Virus record (IMG/VR): IMGVR_UViG_3300021376_000030
Span: 1-64,000 of that record
DNA from: a virus
Reading direction: 5' to 3' (one strand)
DNA length: 64,000 bases
The position numbers were made by a program, and so were the translations under genes. This document shows positions 15,449 through 22,773 of this stretch, one piece after another. The first letter of the stretch is position 1. Each line of letters opens with the position of its first letter. Under the pieces are notes generated by a model. It ran no database searches. It was not told the DNA's origin and saw nothing but the letters and a program-made list of their open reading frames with translations.

Positions 15449-16020
15449 ATGAGGTCTTTTAGAGTATTTGTTTTAGAAGCTAGCTTTAATGTAAATGCTT
15501 CTAGATCTATTGGACTACGACCAGCTGTACAAAAGGTAGCAGCTCAATCTTATCCTGTACAGCTTGCATCGCCCAGACAAAATATAGCGCCTGTGCCGTC
15601 TATAATTACCCGTAATATATCTACAGCCAACATTCCTTCGCGAGGCATGAATGGTAGGTTAAATACAGGTGATCCTTCTCAATTAGTTCAGGTTGAACCT
15701 AATCATTTTCTAGCACCTGATGTAGCTTCTAGCTTTAAAGTTATGAAGGCCGCAGCTGCTATGCAAGGTATAAATTTATCAATTAATAATGCATATAGAA
15801 GTTTCGAGCAACAAGTAGATATGGCAAGACGTTTTGGGTTATATTCGCAAGGAGGAAGAGCCGCTCAACCCGGAACATCTAACCATGGTCTTGGACGAGC
15901 TGTAGATTTAAATGTTAAATCTAATCCTGGATCTGTTGAATGGCTGAAAGCTAATGCGGCCAAATATGGTTTTAATAATATTCCCCGTGAGCTTGGCATT
16001 GGGAAAAGAGAACAGCTTGA
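15449..16020 (+). pseudogene. M15/VanY-type peptidase with CTS, single-base frameshift
   Basis: Starts MRSFRVFVLE-A, a CTS-like peptide, then a low-complexity linker and an M15 D-Ala-D-Ala carboxypeptidase domain: YRSFEQQVDMARRF, and TSNHGLGRAVDLNV with the Zn ligands His and Asp. The family ends in REPWHWE. Here GAG is followed by CT and then TGG CAT TGG GAA in the next frame, ending WHWEKRTA and TGA at 16018-16020. One base is missing near 15992, so the frame runs on into the next gene. Either a real mutation that removes the third Zn ligand or a sequence error. Confidence 0.75.
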
Positions 16021-16038
16021 TTTTTATATAAATTATTT

Positions 16039-16046
16039 TATAAATA
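16039..16046 (+). promoter_or_regulatory. T4-type late promoter
   Basis: TATAAATA five bases before the ATG at 16052. It supports an independent gene there, separate from the frame-shifted peptidase upstream. Confidence 0.5.
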
Positions 16047-16051
16047 AATCT

Positions 16052-16357
16052 ATGAATAAATTATTAGCCTCTTTAGTAGTTAGCTTAATGCTGGCTACGT
16101 TTGCTTTGGCTGATTCAAGCGCCTGTAATCCATGTGATGAAGGCGAGTGGTCAGTAGAGCGCGGCTTTGCCGCAGTGGGTGATCTTCTGGTAGTTAGACC
16201 TCTTGGAGCTGCCGTAACAGTCGGCGGTTTTGGTCTATTTGCAGTTGCGTCTCCTTTTGCTGCTATGGCCGATGAAGCAGATGAAGTGTTCGATACCTTG
16301 GTTACTAAGCCGGGCGAATATACATTTGTTCGTGATCTTGGCGATTTTGCTAAGTAA
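16052..16357 (+). CDS. Secreted host-like protein
   Basis: 101 residues. Signal peptide MNKLLASLVVSLMLATFALA. The mature part contains VVRPLGAAVTVGGFGLFAVASPFAA and FDTLVTKPGEYTFVRDLGDF. This resembles small proteobacterial envelope proteins with RPLG...ASPF...PxxYTFxRPLG words, so it was probably acquired from a host. Codons are richer in G+C than the neighbours. It is fused in frame to the peptidase only because of the frameshift upstream. Confidence 0.65.
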   Translation: MNKLLASLVVSLMLATFALADSSACNPCDEGEWSVERGFAAVGDLLVVRPLGAAVTVGGFGLFAVASPFAAMADEADEVFDTLVTKPGEYTFVRDLGDFAK

Positions 16358-16394
16358 TTAAATAATAGGTTATAAGTTCTATTCTTATAACTTA

Positions 16395-16592
16395 TTAATA
16401 CTTTCCTATAACCGCGTCTGGTATAATTTTATCAGTTCTTTTGATAATACGATAAGTAGATTCTTTGTCATAGTTTTCGCTACATATAAATGTTTCTATT
16501 GCTTCATCTAGTGTATTTTCTTCTCTGAAAACAACCCAATCTTCCCATTCCCCGTTTATTTCTTTCTCAATAACAAAATAGCTATTGATCAT
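16395..16592 (-). CDS. Small hypothetical protein
   Basis: 65 residues: strand VIEKEINGEWEDWVVF, helix TLDEAIETFICSE, strand TYRIIKR. A compact alpha/beta arrangement, similar in layout to the 54-residue protein at 6.5 kb. Function unknown. Confidence 0.65.
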   Translation of the reverse strand: MINSYFVIEKEINGEWEDWVVFREENTLDEAIETFICSENYDKESTYRIIKRTDKIIPDAVIGKY

Positions 16593-16596
16593 GTAA

Positions 16597-16788
16597 TTAT
16601 TTAGTCTCTACAGCTAGTAACTCTTTAATAGCATCTTCAACCGATACCTGATGTATATTAACTGCTGAAACTGATATTTTTTCTTGAGGATTATTTTGAG
16701 CAATAATAGTAGACATTTTTTGAAGCAAATTTTTTTCTAGTTTTTTATTCTCAGGGTCTCGCTCTATACTTACGCGAGAAGAAATCAC
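16597..16788 (-). CDS. Small helical hypothetical protein
   Basis: 63 residues, mostly helical and charged (DPENKKLEKNLLQKMSTII). It lies immediately downstream of the CTS protein gene and ends near the next one. No family recognised. Confidence 0.6.
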   Translation of the reverse strand: MISSRVSIERDPENKKLEKNLLQKMSTIIAQNNPQEKISVSAVNIHQVSVEDAIKELLAVETK

Positions 16789-17178
16789 TTATGCTACAGG
16801 AACTTCTGAATTTTCAACAGAATGACCATTTTTAGCAGTTAGATGTGTGTCTAGCGCTTTTCTTAAAATATCTTCACATTCTTGTGTAGAAAACGTTTTG
16901 TTCAGGTCAGCAAGTAATTTGTGTGCAGCTGCTGTGGCCCTATCTCCGCGCATCTTTACTTCAGCTTCTTCTGCTTCTTTTTTCTTTTGAGTAGCTTGAA
17001 GAACTTTTGTGTGAAGATTTGCTAGATACCTATCAGAAGGTGTACCTTTTTTACCATCACCATCAATATCAGCTTCAGGATCAGTACTACGAGAATCGTG
17101 TTTTTTCTTTTTTTCTTCAACAATAGCTAAACGACTATGTATAAAGCTTTCAAACATTAATTTGTTGTCAACGTTCAT
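16789..17178 (-). CDS. CTS-type protein with EF-hand-like loop
   Basis: 129 residues from the ATG at 17178, fixed by an AATAAATA element five bases upstream; a longer frame opens at 17241. Starts MNVDNKLMFE-SF, a CTS-like ten-residue leader. DPEADIDGDGKKGTPSD near residue 33 is a D-x-D-G-D-G calcium-loop motif. The rest is a charged coiled-coil rich in Lys/Glu/Ala. Possibly an internal or scaffold protein. Confidence 0.62.
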   Translation of the reverse strand: MNVDNKLMFESFIHSRLAIVEEKKKKHDSRSTDPEADIDGDGKKGTPSDRYLANLHTKVLQATQKKKEAEEAEVKMRGDRATAAAHKLLADLNKTFSTQECEDILRKALDTHLTAKNGHSVENSEVPVA

Positions 17179-17183
17179 ATTAA

Positions 17184-17191
17184 TATTTATT
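17184..17191 (-). promoter_or_regulatory. Late promoter-like element
   Basis: AATAAATA on the minus strand, five bases before the ATG at 17178. Confidence 0.42.
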
Positions 17192-17227
17192 ACTTTGTGG
17201 CTGCTTTTATTAGAGTTGTCAAGCAGG

Positions 17228-17617
17228 TTATTTTTTAACAAATGGTACTAAATCTTTATCTATTCCGCTAATTAATCCATTATATACATTAGAAGAAGAC
17301 GAATCTGAAGTGTAGGAAATAATACTTGCTATAGTTTGACCCACTAATACCTTTTGATTATCAAATTGCTCCTTAGCCCCTGCAATATTATTACGAATTA
17401 AAATGGTTGAATTTTCTTTAATCTTTAAATACATATCATTTAAATTTTTAATTAATTTTGAAGAATCTTTTGATTGTAAGTTAAAAGATGTGGGCGAATT
17501 GGATTGTTGAGTGATATTTGTCGAAGAGGGTAATGGAGAAGCTACTATACCTGTTATCCCGCTGTCTTCATATATAGAAGTATAAGCTTCAGCTAGTAGA
17601 GCAAAATCTTTTGCCAT
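17228..17617 (-). CDS. CTS-type hypothetical protein
   Basis: 129 residues. Starts MAKDFALLAE-AYTSIYE; LAE at residues 8-10 meets the (L/I)xE rule. A serine/threonine-rich linker follows, then a helical domain. The words AEAYTSIYE recall N-termini of capsid-linked proteins in marine T4-like phages. ACTAAATA lies four bases upstream. Confidence 0.62.
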   Translation of the reverse strand: MAKDFALLAEAYTSIYEDSGITGIVASPLPSSTNITQQSNSPTSFNLQSKDSSKLIKNLNDMYLKIKENSTILIRNNIAGAKEQFDNQKVLVGQTIASIISYTSDSSSSNVYNGLISGIDKDLVPFVKK

Positions 17618-17621
17618 ACTA

Positions 17622-17629
17622 TATTTAGT
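17622..17629 (-). promoter_or_regulatory. Late promoter-like element
   Basis: ACTAAATA on the minus strand, four bases before the ATG at 17617; two mismatches to the T4 consensus. Confidence 0.35.
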
Positions 17630-17639
17630 AGAGCTAGTA

Positions 17640-17807
17640 TTATTTTTGAATAACTGCGTCTGGAGGGAGGAAGCCTTTTAAGTCTAAATTAGCACCAATA
17701 TAACCAGTTTGCATTAATTGCTTGCTTTTTGGATCAGTGGTAAAAATACCGTGTCCTCCACAATTCAAGGGTTTAACAATGGGTTTCTCTTTTGCTTCAG
17801 CTGCCAT
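17640..17807 (-). CDS. Small hypothetical protein
   Basis: 55 residues from Met 17807 (MAAEAKEKPIVKPLNC); the frame opens at 17840. GGHGIFTTDPKSKQL and GFLPPDAVIQK suggest a small folded domain. A TTGATT...TATAAT pair lies upstream. No family recognised. Confidence 0.6.
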   Translation of the reverse strand: MAAEAKEKPIVKPLNCGGHGIFTTDPKSKQLMQTGYIGANLDLKGFLPPDAVIQK

Positions 17808-17884
17808 AGTTTTATTATAATAATAAAATACATAAATCAATATAAATTATTTGGACAAATAAGTTTATTAAGACTAAATAACAT

Positions 17885-18205
17885 ATGAAGCAATTGAAAC
17901 TACATGTTTCAAACAGCGATATTAAGAACGGCGAACAAGCAAATCCACAAGACTGCGCTATTGCAAGGACACTAAAAAGAAACAAACAGCTAAATCTAAA
18001 AGATGTAAGCGTTCTACACAACGTTTGCACCATTAAAACAATTAATAAAAGAGGGAAAATTAATACCTATCGTGCATCTCTTCCAGAAGAAGCACAAAAC
18101 TTTATTAAAAAGTTTGATCATGGAAAAGCTGTAGCTCCGCTGGCTTTTGTTCTTAATTTCGTAAAAAGTAAACAAGCCGAATTAGTACATACCACTAGCT
18201 GGTAA
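17885..18205 (+). CDS. Conserved phage protein with CAIAR motif
   Basis: 106 residues. N-terminus KLHVSNSDIKNGEQANPQDC followed by AIARTLKR is the signature of a widespread phage family (I-x-V-x-x-x-DI...G...C-x-(I/V)-AR-A-L), whose function is unknown. C-terminus EAQNFIKKFDHGKAVAPLAF fits it. It is transcribed opposite to its neighbours. Confidence 0.78.
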   Translation: MKQLKLHVSNSDIKNGEQANPQDCAIARTLKRNKQLNLKDVSVLHNVCTIKTINKRGKINTYRASLPEEAQNFIKKFDHGKAVAPLAFVLNFVKSKQAELVHTTSW

Positions 18206-18251
18206 TTAAAGCTAATTCATTTTTCTTGTGCCCTCTACCTATAGTCTAATA

Positions 18252-18288
18252 CAAAAAAAAATAGGGCAAGGATAACCTTGCCCTATTT
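18252..18288 (-). terminator. Strong intrinsic terminator
   Basis: A perfect 13-bp stem (AAATAGGGCAAGG with CCTTGCCCTATTT) with loop TTAT, followed on the minus strand by a T-run. It ends the 102-residue CxVTG-family gene. Confidence 0.85.
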
Positions 18289-18307
18289 AATCCGTCAGTA
18301 CCGATGA

Positions 18308-18616
18308 TTACTCAGAGCGGTGCTTGCCGTTAAGAGCGATGGCTCGCTTCAGGACCTCAGCTGAAACGGACTTGTTATAGTCCGAAACACCTAGCTCCTG
18401 ACGAGTCTCCTCAACCGTCTTACCAGCGCGGAGCAGCTTAAGAGCTGCGCGACTGATATAATTGTTAAGGTAGGCCTCCACCGAACCGGCTTTCTGGGAC
18501 TTGGATTCCAAATAAGCCTGATTAGTGAGGCGGCTCTGACCCGTGATCAAGCAAGTCAAACGAGGGGTGACCTCTCGCTTACTCGACGTCTTAGTGAGAG
18601 TTGCAGTTGCGTTCAT
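18308..18616 (-). CDS. CxVTGK-family small protein, copy 2
   Basis: 102 residues from the ATG at 18616, decided by the excellent ribosome site AAAGGAGG seven bases before it. Core: LTCLITGQSRLTNQAYLE and YISRAALKLLRAGKTVEETRQE, a clear paralogue of copy 1 at 10.6 kb. It has a near-consensus promoter, a strong terminator and G+C-rich codons, so it is likely a very abundant early protein. Function unknown. Confidence 0.82.
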   Translation of the reverse strand: MNATATLTKTSSKREVTPRLTCLITGQSRLTNQAYLESKSQKAGSVEAYLNNYISRAALKLLRAGKTVEETRQELGVSDYNKSVSAEVLKRAIALNGKHRSE

Positions 18617-18662
18617 GTTTACCTCCTTTCGCAGTAGTTGATGTTGCATTTATTGTTCATAC

Positions 18663-18690
18663 ATTATACCGGAAATTAAGATCAAGTCAA
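18663..18690 (-). promoter_or_regulatory. Near-consensus sigma70 promoter
   Basis: TTGACT and TATAAT separated by 16 bases, with TTCCGG before the -10. The best promoter in the window; drives the copy-2 CxVTG gene. Confidence 0.8.
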
Positions 18691-18746
18691 CTACCAAATA
18701 AAATTTTGGTTTGATTTTGTTGATACATAAGTTAATATAATAGTGT

Positions 18747-19319
18747 ATGGGTCGCTTAACGTTTGATGACATTCGAGAAATTGTTAATTATAAACAAAAT
18801 ATAAAAACTGAGTATAAAAAAATTAATTTTAATACTTTTGTAGAAACTGGAACTCATATAGGATCAACTACTTTTGCAATAGCCCCGCATTTTAAATTTA
18901 TCCATACTATAGAATTGTCTAAACATTTTTATGATCATTGCAAGAATACTGCCCAACAAAATAATGTCAATAATATTAATTTTATTAATGGAAGTTCAGA
19001 TGAAGTTTTAAAGCGGTTGTGCGCAGAAATAAATGAACCTGTAATCTTTTTTCTTGATAGTCATTGGTCAAAGGAGAATACAGCTCGAGGTACTATTGAC
19101 GTTCCGCTATTGAATGAATTGAAATATATAAAAAATAGGAACCAACCAGACATTATAATTATTGATGATCATAGATTGTTCGGGTCTGGAGGTGAGGGTG
19201 AAGTAGATTGGACGTATATTACAGAAAATAATATTAAGAGTATTCTTCAAGACCATATTTTTGATATTGTACCATTAAACGATCGATATACTGTATTTCT
19301 TAAGACAACTTCTTCTTAA
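18747..19319 (+). CDS. Methyltransferase-like (FkbM-type) protein
   Basis: 190 residues. Rossmann motif NTFVETGTHIGSTTFAIAPHF, then HTIELSKHFYDHC and INFINGSSDEVLKRL, FFLDSHWS, and PDIIIIDDHRLFG. This group, often found in phage sugar regions, resembles class I methyltransferases. It overlaps the convergent RadA-like gene by 20 bases. Substrate unknown. Confidence 0.65.
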   Translation: MGRLTFDDIREIVNYKQNIKTEYKKINFNTFVETGTHIGSTTFAIAPHFKFIHTIELSKHFYDHCKNTAQQNNVNNINFINGSSDEVLKRLCAEINEPVIFFLDSHWSKENTARGTIDVPLLNELKYIKNRNQPDIIIIDDHRLFGSGGEGEVDWTYITENNIKSILQDHIFDIVPLNDRYTVFLKTTSS

Positions 19320-20091
19320 ATTTGTCAAACTTACTCTCAACTGCTACAAGTTGAATAGGGTTTTTTGGTTTAACAATTTCAGAGGTATGAGAAATATGAG
19401 TAGTAAAATCGTAGCCGTTACGAGTCAGAGTAATCATCATTTCACGATCAGCAGGACCAAATCGGTTCTTGCTCCAAGTAAAGATACGACTACCGGGGTC
19501 TTCTTCATCCACATGTAAATTAATACAAGCGTCTACCCCGTGAAGAACAGCGGTGGACCCCTTATATATACCTGCCTTAGTTAAGTGACACAGCGCGACA
19601 ACTGTGCATTGATATTGTTTAGCTTTTTGACAAATAGTCGCAATACAAAGTAATTCTTTCTTACGAGAAGACATGTGTTTCTTAATAGATATAGTTTGAA
19701 AACTATCAATAATTATAATATCTAGATCTTTCATCTTCTCACAAAGAGTATCAAGATCTGATTGAACTGCAATTGGTACCGAACTAACACCTAAACGTCT
19801 ACAAGTAAATGCGAGCTGCTCGATAGATTCTTCACCGGAAGCATAAGCAACACGATGACCTTTCTTAACAAGAGCTTCACTCATCTGCAGACAAAAAGTA
19901 CTTTTACCAGAACCTGCTCCTGCAGCAATAATATAAACGCCTCCGCGTAGAAACCCACCACATGAATCGTTTTGCCCTCCAAGGAAATCATCCACTTCTA
20001 CAAAACCGGTCTTAAGACGGTTATAATAGATGTCAGGAATCTTTACATCACCTGCCGGTATGAAATTAGTAGTAATTAAATTCATTTTCAT
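19300..20091 (-). CDS. RadA/Sms-like RecA-superfamily ATPase
   Basis: 263 residues. Walker A GAGSGKST near residue 58, Walker B IIIIDSF near 124, and the family-specific KNRFGP near 208. The KNRFG motif marks RadA/Sms, a branch-migration helicase-like repair protein, but the zinc finger and the Lon-like C-terminal domain are absent. A role in recombination or replication is likely. Two sigma70-type promoters lie upstream. Confidence 0.8.
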   Translation of the reverse strand: MKMNLITTNFIPAGDVKIPDIYYNRLKTGFVEVDDFLGGQNDSCGGFLRGGVYIIAAGAGSGKSTFCLQMSEALVKKGHRVAYASGEESIEQLAFTCRRLGVSSVPIAVQSDLDTLCEKMKDLDIIIIDSFQTISIKKHMSSRKKELLCIATICQKAKQYQCTVVALCHLTKAGIYKGSTAVLHGVDACINLHVDEEDPGSRIFTWSKNRFGPADREMMITLTRNGYDFTTHISHTSEIVKPKNPIQLVAVESKFDKFKKKLS

Positions 20092-20098
20092 TGTTTTT

Positions 20099-20126
20099 AT
20101 TATGAAGGAACGATGAATTTAGTCAA
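20099..20126 (-). promoter_or_regulatory. Sigma70-type promoter for radA-like gene
   Basis: TTGACT and CATAAT separated by 16 bases, with TTCCTT before the -10; the -10 ends about eight bases before the first ATG. Confidence 0.62.
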
Positions 20127-20174
20127 GATTATTAAAGTTTTGTTTGAATTCAATTGTTGTCTTAACATACCTAT

Positions 20175-20202
20175 ATAATAACGGAACCTATTTAACTATC
20201 AA
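20175..20202 (-). promoter_or_regulatory. Second sigma70-type promoter upstream of radA-like gene
   Basis: TTGATA and TATTAT separated by 16 bases, with TTCCGT before the -10, about 76 bases upstream of the proximal promoter. Together they form a tandem pair. The 247-base gap 20092-20338 otherwise shows only an ATTTTAGG/CCTAAAAT inverted pair near 20230-20320. Confidence 0.5.
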
Positions 20203-20323
20203 GATTATAAAAAACGTACATGACTATATTTTAGGTACACATATATTAAAGTATGAATAAAGGAGTATTTTAGATAATATGAAGGTATTGCATAAGTAAT
20301 TTCCCTAAAATAACATAAGAGTA

Positions 20324-20331
20324 TATAAATA
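20324..20331 (+). promoter_or_regulatory. T4-type late promoter
   Basis: TATAAATA, seven bases before the ATG at 20339. Confidence 0.5.
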
Positions 20332-20338
20332 TCTTATC

Positions 20339-20641
20339 ATGTTCGATAAGATATATTCACAAATATTATCAGAAGAGATTAATAGTCTTAATAAAATAAT
20401 AGAAGAAAAAAAAGGTGCTAGATGTACAAAAGTAACTGGTCAGCAATCTTCTACAAGATCAGATAAAAAATACATGAGATGTACAAGGGTTGGCGGTAAA
20501 CTCAAAAGAGTACATTACGGAGATCCTAAAAGAAGAATAAAGAAATCTAATCCTACGCGCCGCAAATCGTTTAGAGCCAGACACAAGTGTTCTTCAGCTA
20601 AGCCAGGTACAGCCAAATACTTTAGCTGTAAAAATTGGTAA
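20339..20641 (+). CDS. CTS-type protein with RARHxC...CxxW domain
   Basis: 100 residues. MFDKIYSQILSE-E gives an LSE cleavage match at residue 12. C-terminal half GGKLKRVHYGDPKRRIKK, then RRKSFRARHKC and YFSCKNW is a recurrent small viral domain (I recall it as DUF5872-like, not certain) with paired Cys/His that may bind zinc. Very basic. Stop overlaps the next start (TAATG). Confidence 0.72.
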   Translation: MFDKIYSQILSEEINSLNKIIEEKKGARCTKVTGQQSSTRSDKKYMRCTRVGGKLKRVHYGDPKRRIKKSNPTRRKSFRARHKCSSAKPGTAKYFSCKNW

Positions 20642-20779
20642 TGAAAACGTTCAAAGTATTTTTATTGGAAAAGAAAAAAAACATTAAAGAATAGTAATCC
20701 TTGTTGGAAAGGGTATAAACCGGTGGGCACTAAGACCAAGGATGGCAAAACTGTTCTTAATTGCGTATCATCCAAATAA
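20641..20779 (+). pseudogene. CTS/CWKGY-tail protein interrupted in an A8 run
   Basis: Starts MKTFKVFLLE-KKK, almost the T4 internal-protein leader with an LLE cleavage match. The zero frame stops at TAG after KKKNIKE. Shifting by one base inside the AAAAAAAA run (about 20671-20678) restores a frame TLKNSNPCWKGYKPVGTK through LNCVSSK to TAA at 20777-20779. The CWKGY...C tail is the one seen at 12.7 kb. So this is a 46-residue gene with an extra A, by mutation, sequence error or programmed slippage. Confidence 0.65.
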
Positions 20780-20785
20780 TAAAAC

Positions 20786-20814
20786 TTGACCTATTATAAA
20801 AACTCTTCTATTAT
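20786..20814 (+). promoter_or_regulatory. Sigma70-type promoter
   Basis: TTGACC and TATTAT separated by 17 bases, just before the GTG start at 20821. Confidence 0.55.
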
Positions 20815-20820
20815 AGGTGT

Positions 20821-21102
20821 GTGACAAAACGAAAAGAATATAACGCAATAACTAATAAAATAGTTAATACTGAAAAGGTATTAGCTCGTGGGCAACGTAT
20901 ACCTGTATTGGAATTATCCTTTAAACCTGATGGATATAGAAAAGATGGACATTTAGTATACATTGACTATAGATGTGCAAAAGAGTTAATAAAAAAACTA
21001 AACTCTCAGATTAGAGAAATTGAAGCTACTTATTACCCTGCAGAATTATACAATAGAATAAATAAGATTGTATATGAAGGAGCAGGGCTCCAGCGGCAAT
21101 AA
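20821..21102 (+). CDS. Hypothetical protein, GTG start
   Basis: 93 residues beginning GTG (MTKRKEYNAITNKIVNTEKVL). Mixed, with a beta hairpin RKDGHLVYIDYRC and a helix LIKKLNSQIREIEATYYP. The promoter at 20786 and close fit to the next gene support it. No family recognised. Confidence 0.65.
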   Translation: MTKRKEYNAITNKIVNTEKVLARGQRIPVLELSFKPDGYRKDGHLVYIDYRCAKELIKKLNSQIREIEATYYPAELYNRINKIVYEGAGLQRQ

Positions 21103-21310
21103 AAAACCTTATTATTCCTTGCAAGCATTTTTTGATTTGTTAGGAAAAATGGATGGAAGCGGTATTAATAGTATAGCATATGATAACTTTAAAACAAACC
21201 GTGAAGTTATAAATTTTAATATGGATCTTTATGACAACTTTCACGGACGAGATGGGTGGAATTATAATCTTTTAACTGGCAAACTCGAACGATTAGATAA
21301 TAATAAGTAA
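21068..21310 (+). CDS. Hypothetical protein
   Basis: 80 residues, overlapping the previous gene by 35 bases. Words FFDLLGKMDGSGINSIAYDNF and YDNFHGRDGWNYNLLTGKLE suggest a small folded domain. It ends 33 bases before the tRNA cluster. Confidence 0.6.
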   Translation: MYMKEQGSSGNKKPYYSLQAFFDLLGKMDGSGINSIAYDNFKTNREVINFNMDLYDNFHGRDGWNYNLLTGKLERLDNNK

Positions 21311-21343
21311 TTGCACCTGTAACACAGCTGAGAAGAGCAGGAC

Positions 21344-21420
21344 GTGCCCGTAGCTCAATTGTCTAGAGCAGCGCTCTTCTAAAGCGCAGGTTGCAGGTTA
21401 GATTCCTGCCGGGCACGCCA
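21344..21420 (+). tRNA. tRNA-Arg (UCU)
   Basis: 7-bp acceptor GTGCCCG/CGGGCAC, anticodon loop CTTCTAA in stem GCGCT/AGCGC, T-arm GCAGG-TTAGATT-CCTGC. The T-loop has A instead of the usual C at the third position. CCA is encoded at 21418-21420. AGA is a frequent codon in this A+T-rich genome. Confidence 0.94.
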
Positions 21421-21423
21421 ATT

Positions 21424-21435
21424 AGAACTAGTTCT
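21424..21435. repeat. Perfect 12-bp palindrome between tRNAs
   Basis: AGAACTAGTTCT, just after the CCA of tRNA-Arg. Could help RNA processing or be a protein-binding site. Confidence 0.5.
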
Positions 21436-21462
21436 AGTTGGTTCAATCCATCCCTATTCAAT

Positions 21463-21534
21463 GCCAGAGTAGCACAACGGAAGTGCGCCTCATTTGTAAT
21501 GAGGGGGTTATCGGTTCAAATCCGATCTCTGGCT
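21463..21534 (+). tRNA. tRNA-Thr (UGU)
   Basis: Acceptor GCCAGAG/CTCTGGC, anticodon stem CCTCA/TGAGG with loop TTTGTAA, T-arm ATCGG-TTCAAAT-CCGAT. Discriminator T, no encoded CCA. Confidence 0.94.
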
Positions 21535-21539
21535 CGTTT

Positions 21540-21610
21540 GCCAGGTGGTGCAATTGGTAGCACAGCAGACTTTGGATCTGCGTGTTCTAGGTTCGAGTCC
21601 TAGCCTGGCA
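21540..21610 (+). tRNA. tRNA-Gln (UUG)
   Basis: Acceptor GCCAGGT/GCCTGGC, anticodon stem GCAGA/TCTGC with loop CTTTGGA, T-arm CTAGG-TTCGAGT-CCTAG. Discriminator A, CCA not encoded. Confidence 0.94.
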
Positions 21611-21648
21611 GATTACGCTTTTTATTATGTATTATTTAATGTATAGAA

Positions 21649-21656
21649 CATAAATA
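21649..21656 (+). promoter_or_regulatory. Late promoter-like element
   Basis: CATAAATA, five bases before the ATG at 21662. Confidence 0.45.
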
Positions 21657-21661
21657 ATTAT

Positions 21662-21880
21662 ATGCCTGTGACTGTTACAAAAGTAGATACTTTTCAAGCC
21701 AAACTGAATAGTGCGTTATTCAATCTAACTCAAGCTGATTCAACGACATATCCTGCTATTACATCTGTGAGGATTGAAGGACCAGATACATCAAACGCAT
21801 TTCCCAATTCAACTTTTGAGCCTTTGACAGCTTACTATATCTTTGATCAGTACGCAATAAGAACTAAAGCTGCTGTATAA
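21662..21880 (+). CDS. Small possible virion protein
   Basis: 72 residues (MPVTVTKVDTFQAKLNSALF...) with Ser/Thr/Pro-rich beta composition and a late promoter directly before it, both typical of structural proteins in this window. No cysteines, no membrane span. No family recognised. Confidence 0.6.
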   Translation: MPVTVTKVDTFQAKLNSALFNLTQADSTTYPAITSVRIEGPDTSNAFPNSTFEPLTAYYIFDQYAIRTKAAV

Positions 21881-21910
21881 GCTAGTACAATACCGACTAA
21901 ATAATGTTAT

Positions 21911-22582
21911 ATGAATATAGATGAACTATGGGCAAATAAACAAGCCGCAGATGGTCTATTAGCATTGATAATAGCATTTGTTACTGGTGTTTTAAGCCCC
22001 ATAGTAGCTTCATGGGCAAGAGCAAAATTTACCAAACAAGATGTTAAAATAGATGAAGAAGAAACCGATGAAATTTTAAAAATGTTACACGCAAATGAAC
22101 GAATTGATAGTAGGTTAGAAAGTTTTCGAGCTGAACATAATTTTGATAGAGTATGGATTGCTCAATTTCATAATGGCGGGTCCTTCTATCCTTCAGAAAG
22201 AGTATTAAACAAATTTCAAAAATTAAGCTTAACTTATGAAGCTTGTAAAAATGGAATATCCTCTGAATTAAGCACAGTACAAAATATACCAGTATCACTA
22301 TTCACGGGTGTTTTAAGAAAAGTAAAAGAAGAAGGACATTTTGGAATAGATGACATTGATAAAGCATCTGATACCGGCATGTCATTAAAATCGTTTTGGA
22401 TTGAAAGAGGGGTGCGAGGTTTTCATATTGCCGCAATTAAATGCTTAAACAAAAAATTGTTGGGTTTATTAATTGTGGATTGTGTAACTGATCCTTGCGA
22501 ATTTAGTAAAGAAATAATAGATACATTAATTATTGAATCAAAAATTTTAGGCGGCTATTTAATAAAACAAGAAGTTGATTAA
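21911..22582 (+). CDS. Membrane-anchored GAF-like protein
   Basis: 223 residues. One hydrophobic segment (LLALIIAFVTGVLSPIVASW) near the N-terminus is followed by a short acidic helix and a domain of about 150 residues beginning FDRVWIAQFHNGGSFYPSER and ending KKLLGLLIVDCVTD. The V-x-IAQFHNGG word and the final strand GLLIVD are GAF-domain-like, as in small-molecule sensors. A membrane-tethered sensor is an inference. Confidence 0.55.
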   Translation: MNIDELWANKQAADGLLALIIAFVTGVLSPIVASWARAKFTKQDVKIDEEETDEILKMLHANERIDSRLESFRAEHNFDRVWIAQFHNGGSFYPSERVLNKFQKLSLTYEACKNGISSELSTVQNIPVSLFTGVLRKVKEEGHFGIDDIDKASDTGMSLKSFWIERGVRGFHIAAIKCLNKKLLGLLIVDCVTDPCEFSKEIIDTLIIESKILGGYLIKQEVD

Positions 22583-22592
22583 GAGCAATATT

Positions 22593-22772
22593 ATGTATAA
22601 TAAATTTATGACTGATGATGAGTATAAATCATTAGAAGTAGATGCTGCATCATTATACCTATTGAGACGACAGAAAGAAACACTTCATCAACGAGTTTCA
22701 GATTTTTTAAGAATAATCATAATTTCTGTTCCTATTTTAATAACATTTATAATTTATTTAATTTTTAATTAA
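22593..22772 (+). CDS. Small C-terminal-anchored membrane protein
   Basis: 59 residues from ATG 22593 (MYNKFMTDDEYKSLE); an in-frame TTG at 22575 precedes it. Ends with IIIISVPILITFIIYLIFN, one transmembrane span. Neighbours suggest co-expression with the GAF-like protein. Confidence 0.62.
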   Translation: MYNKFMTDDEYKSLEVDAASLYLLRRQKETLHQRVSDFLRIIIISVPILITFIIYLIFN

Positions 22773-22773
22773 T

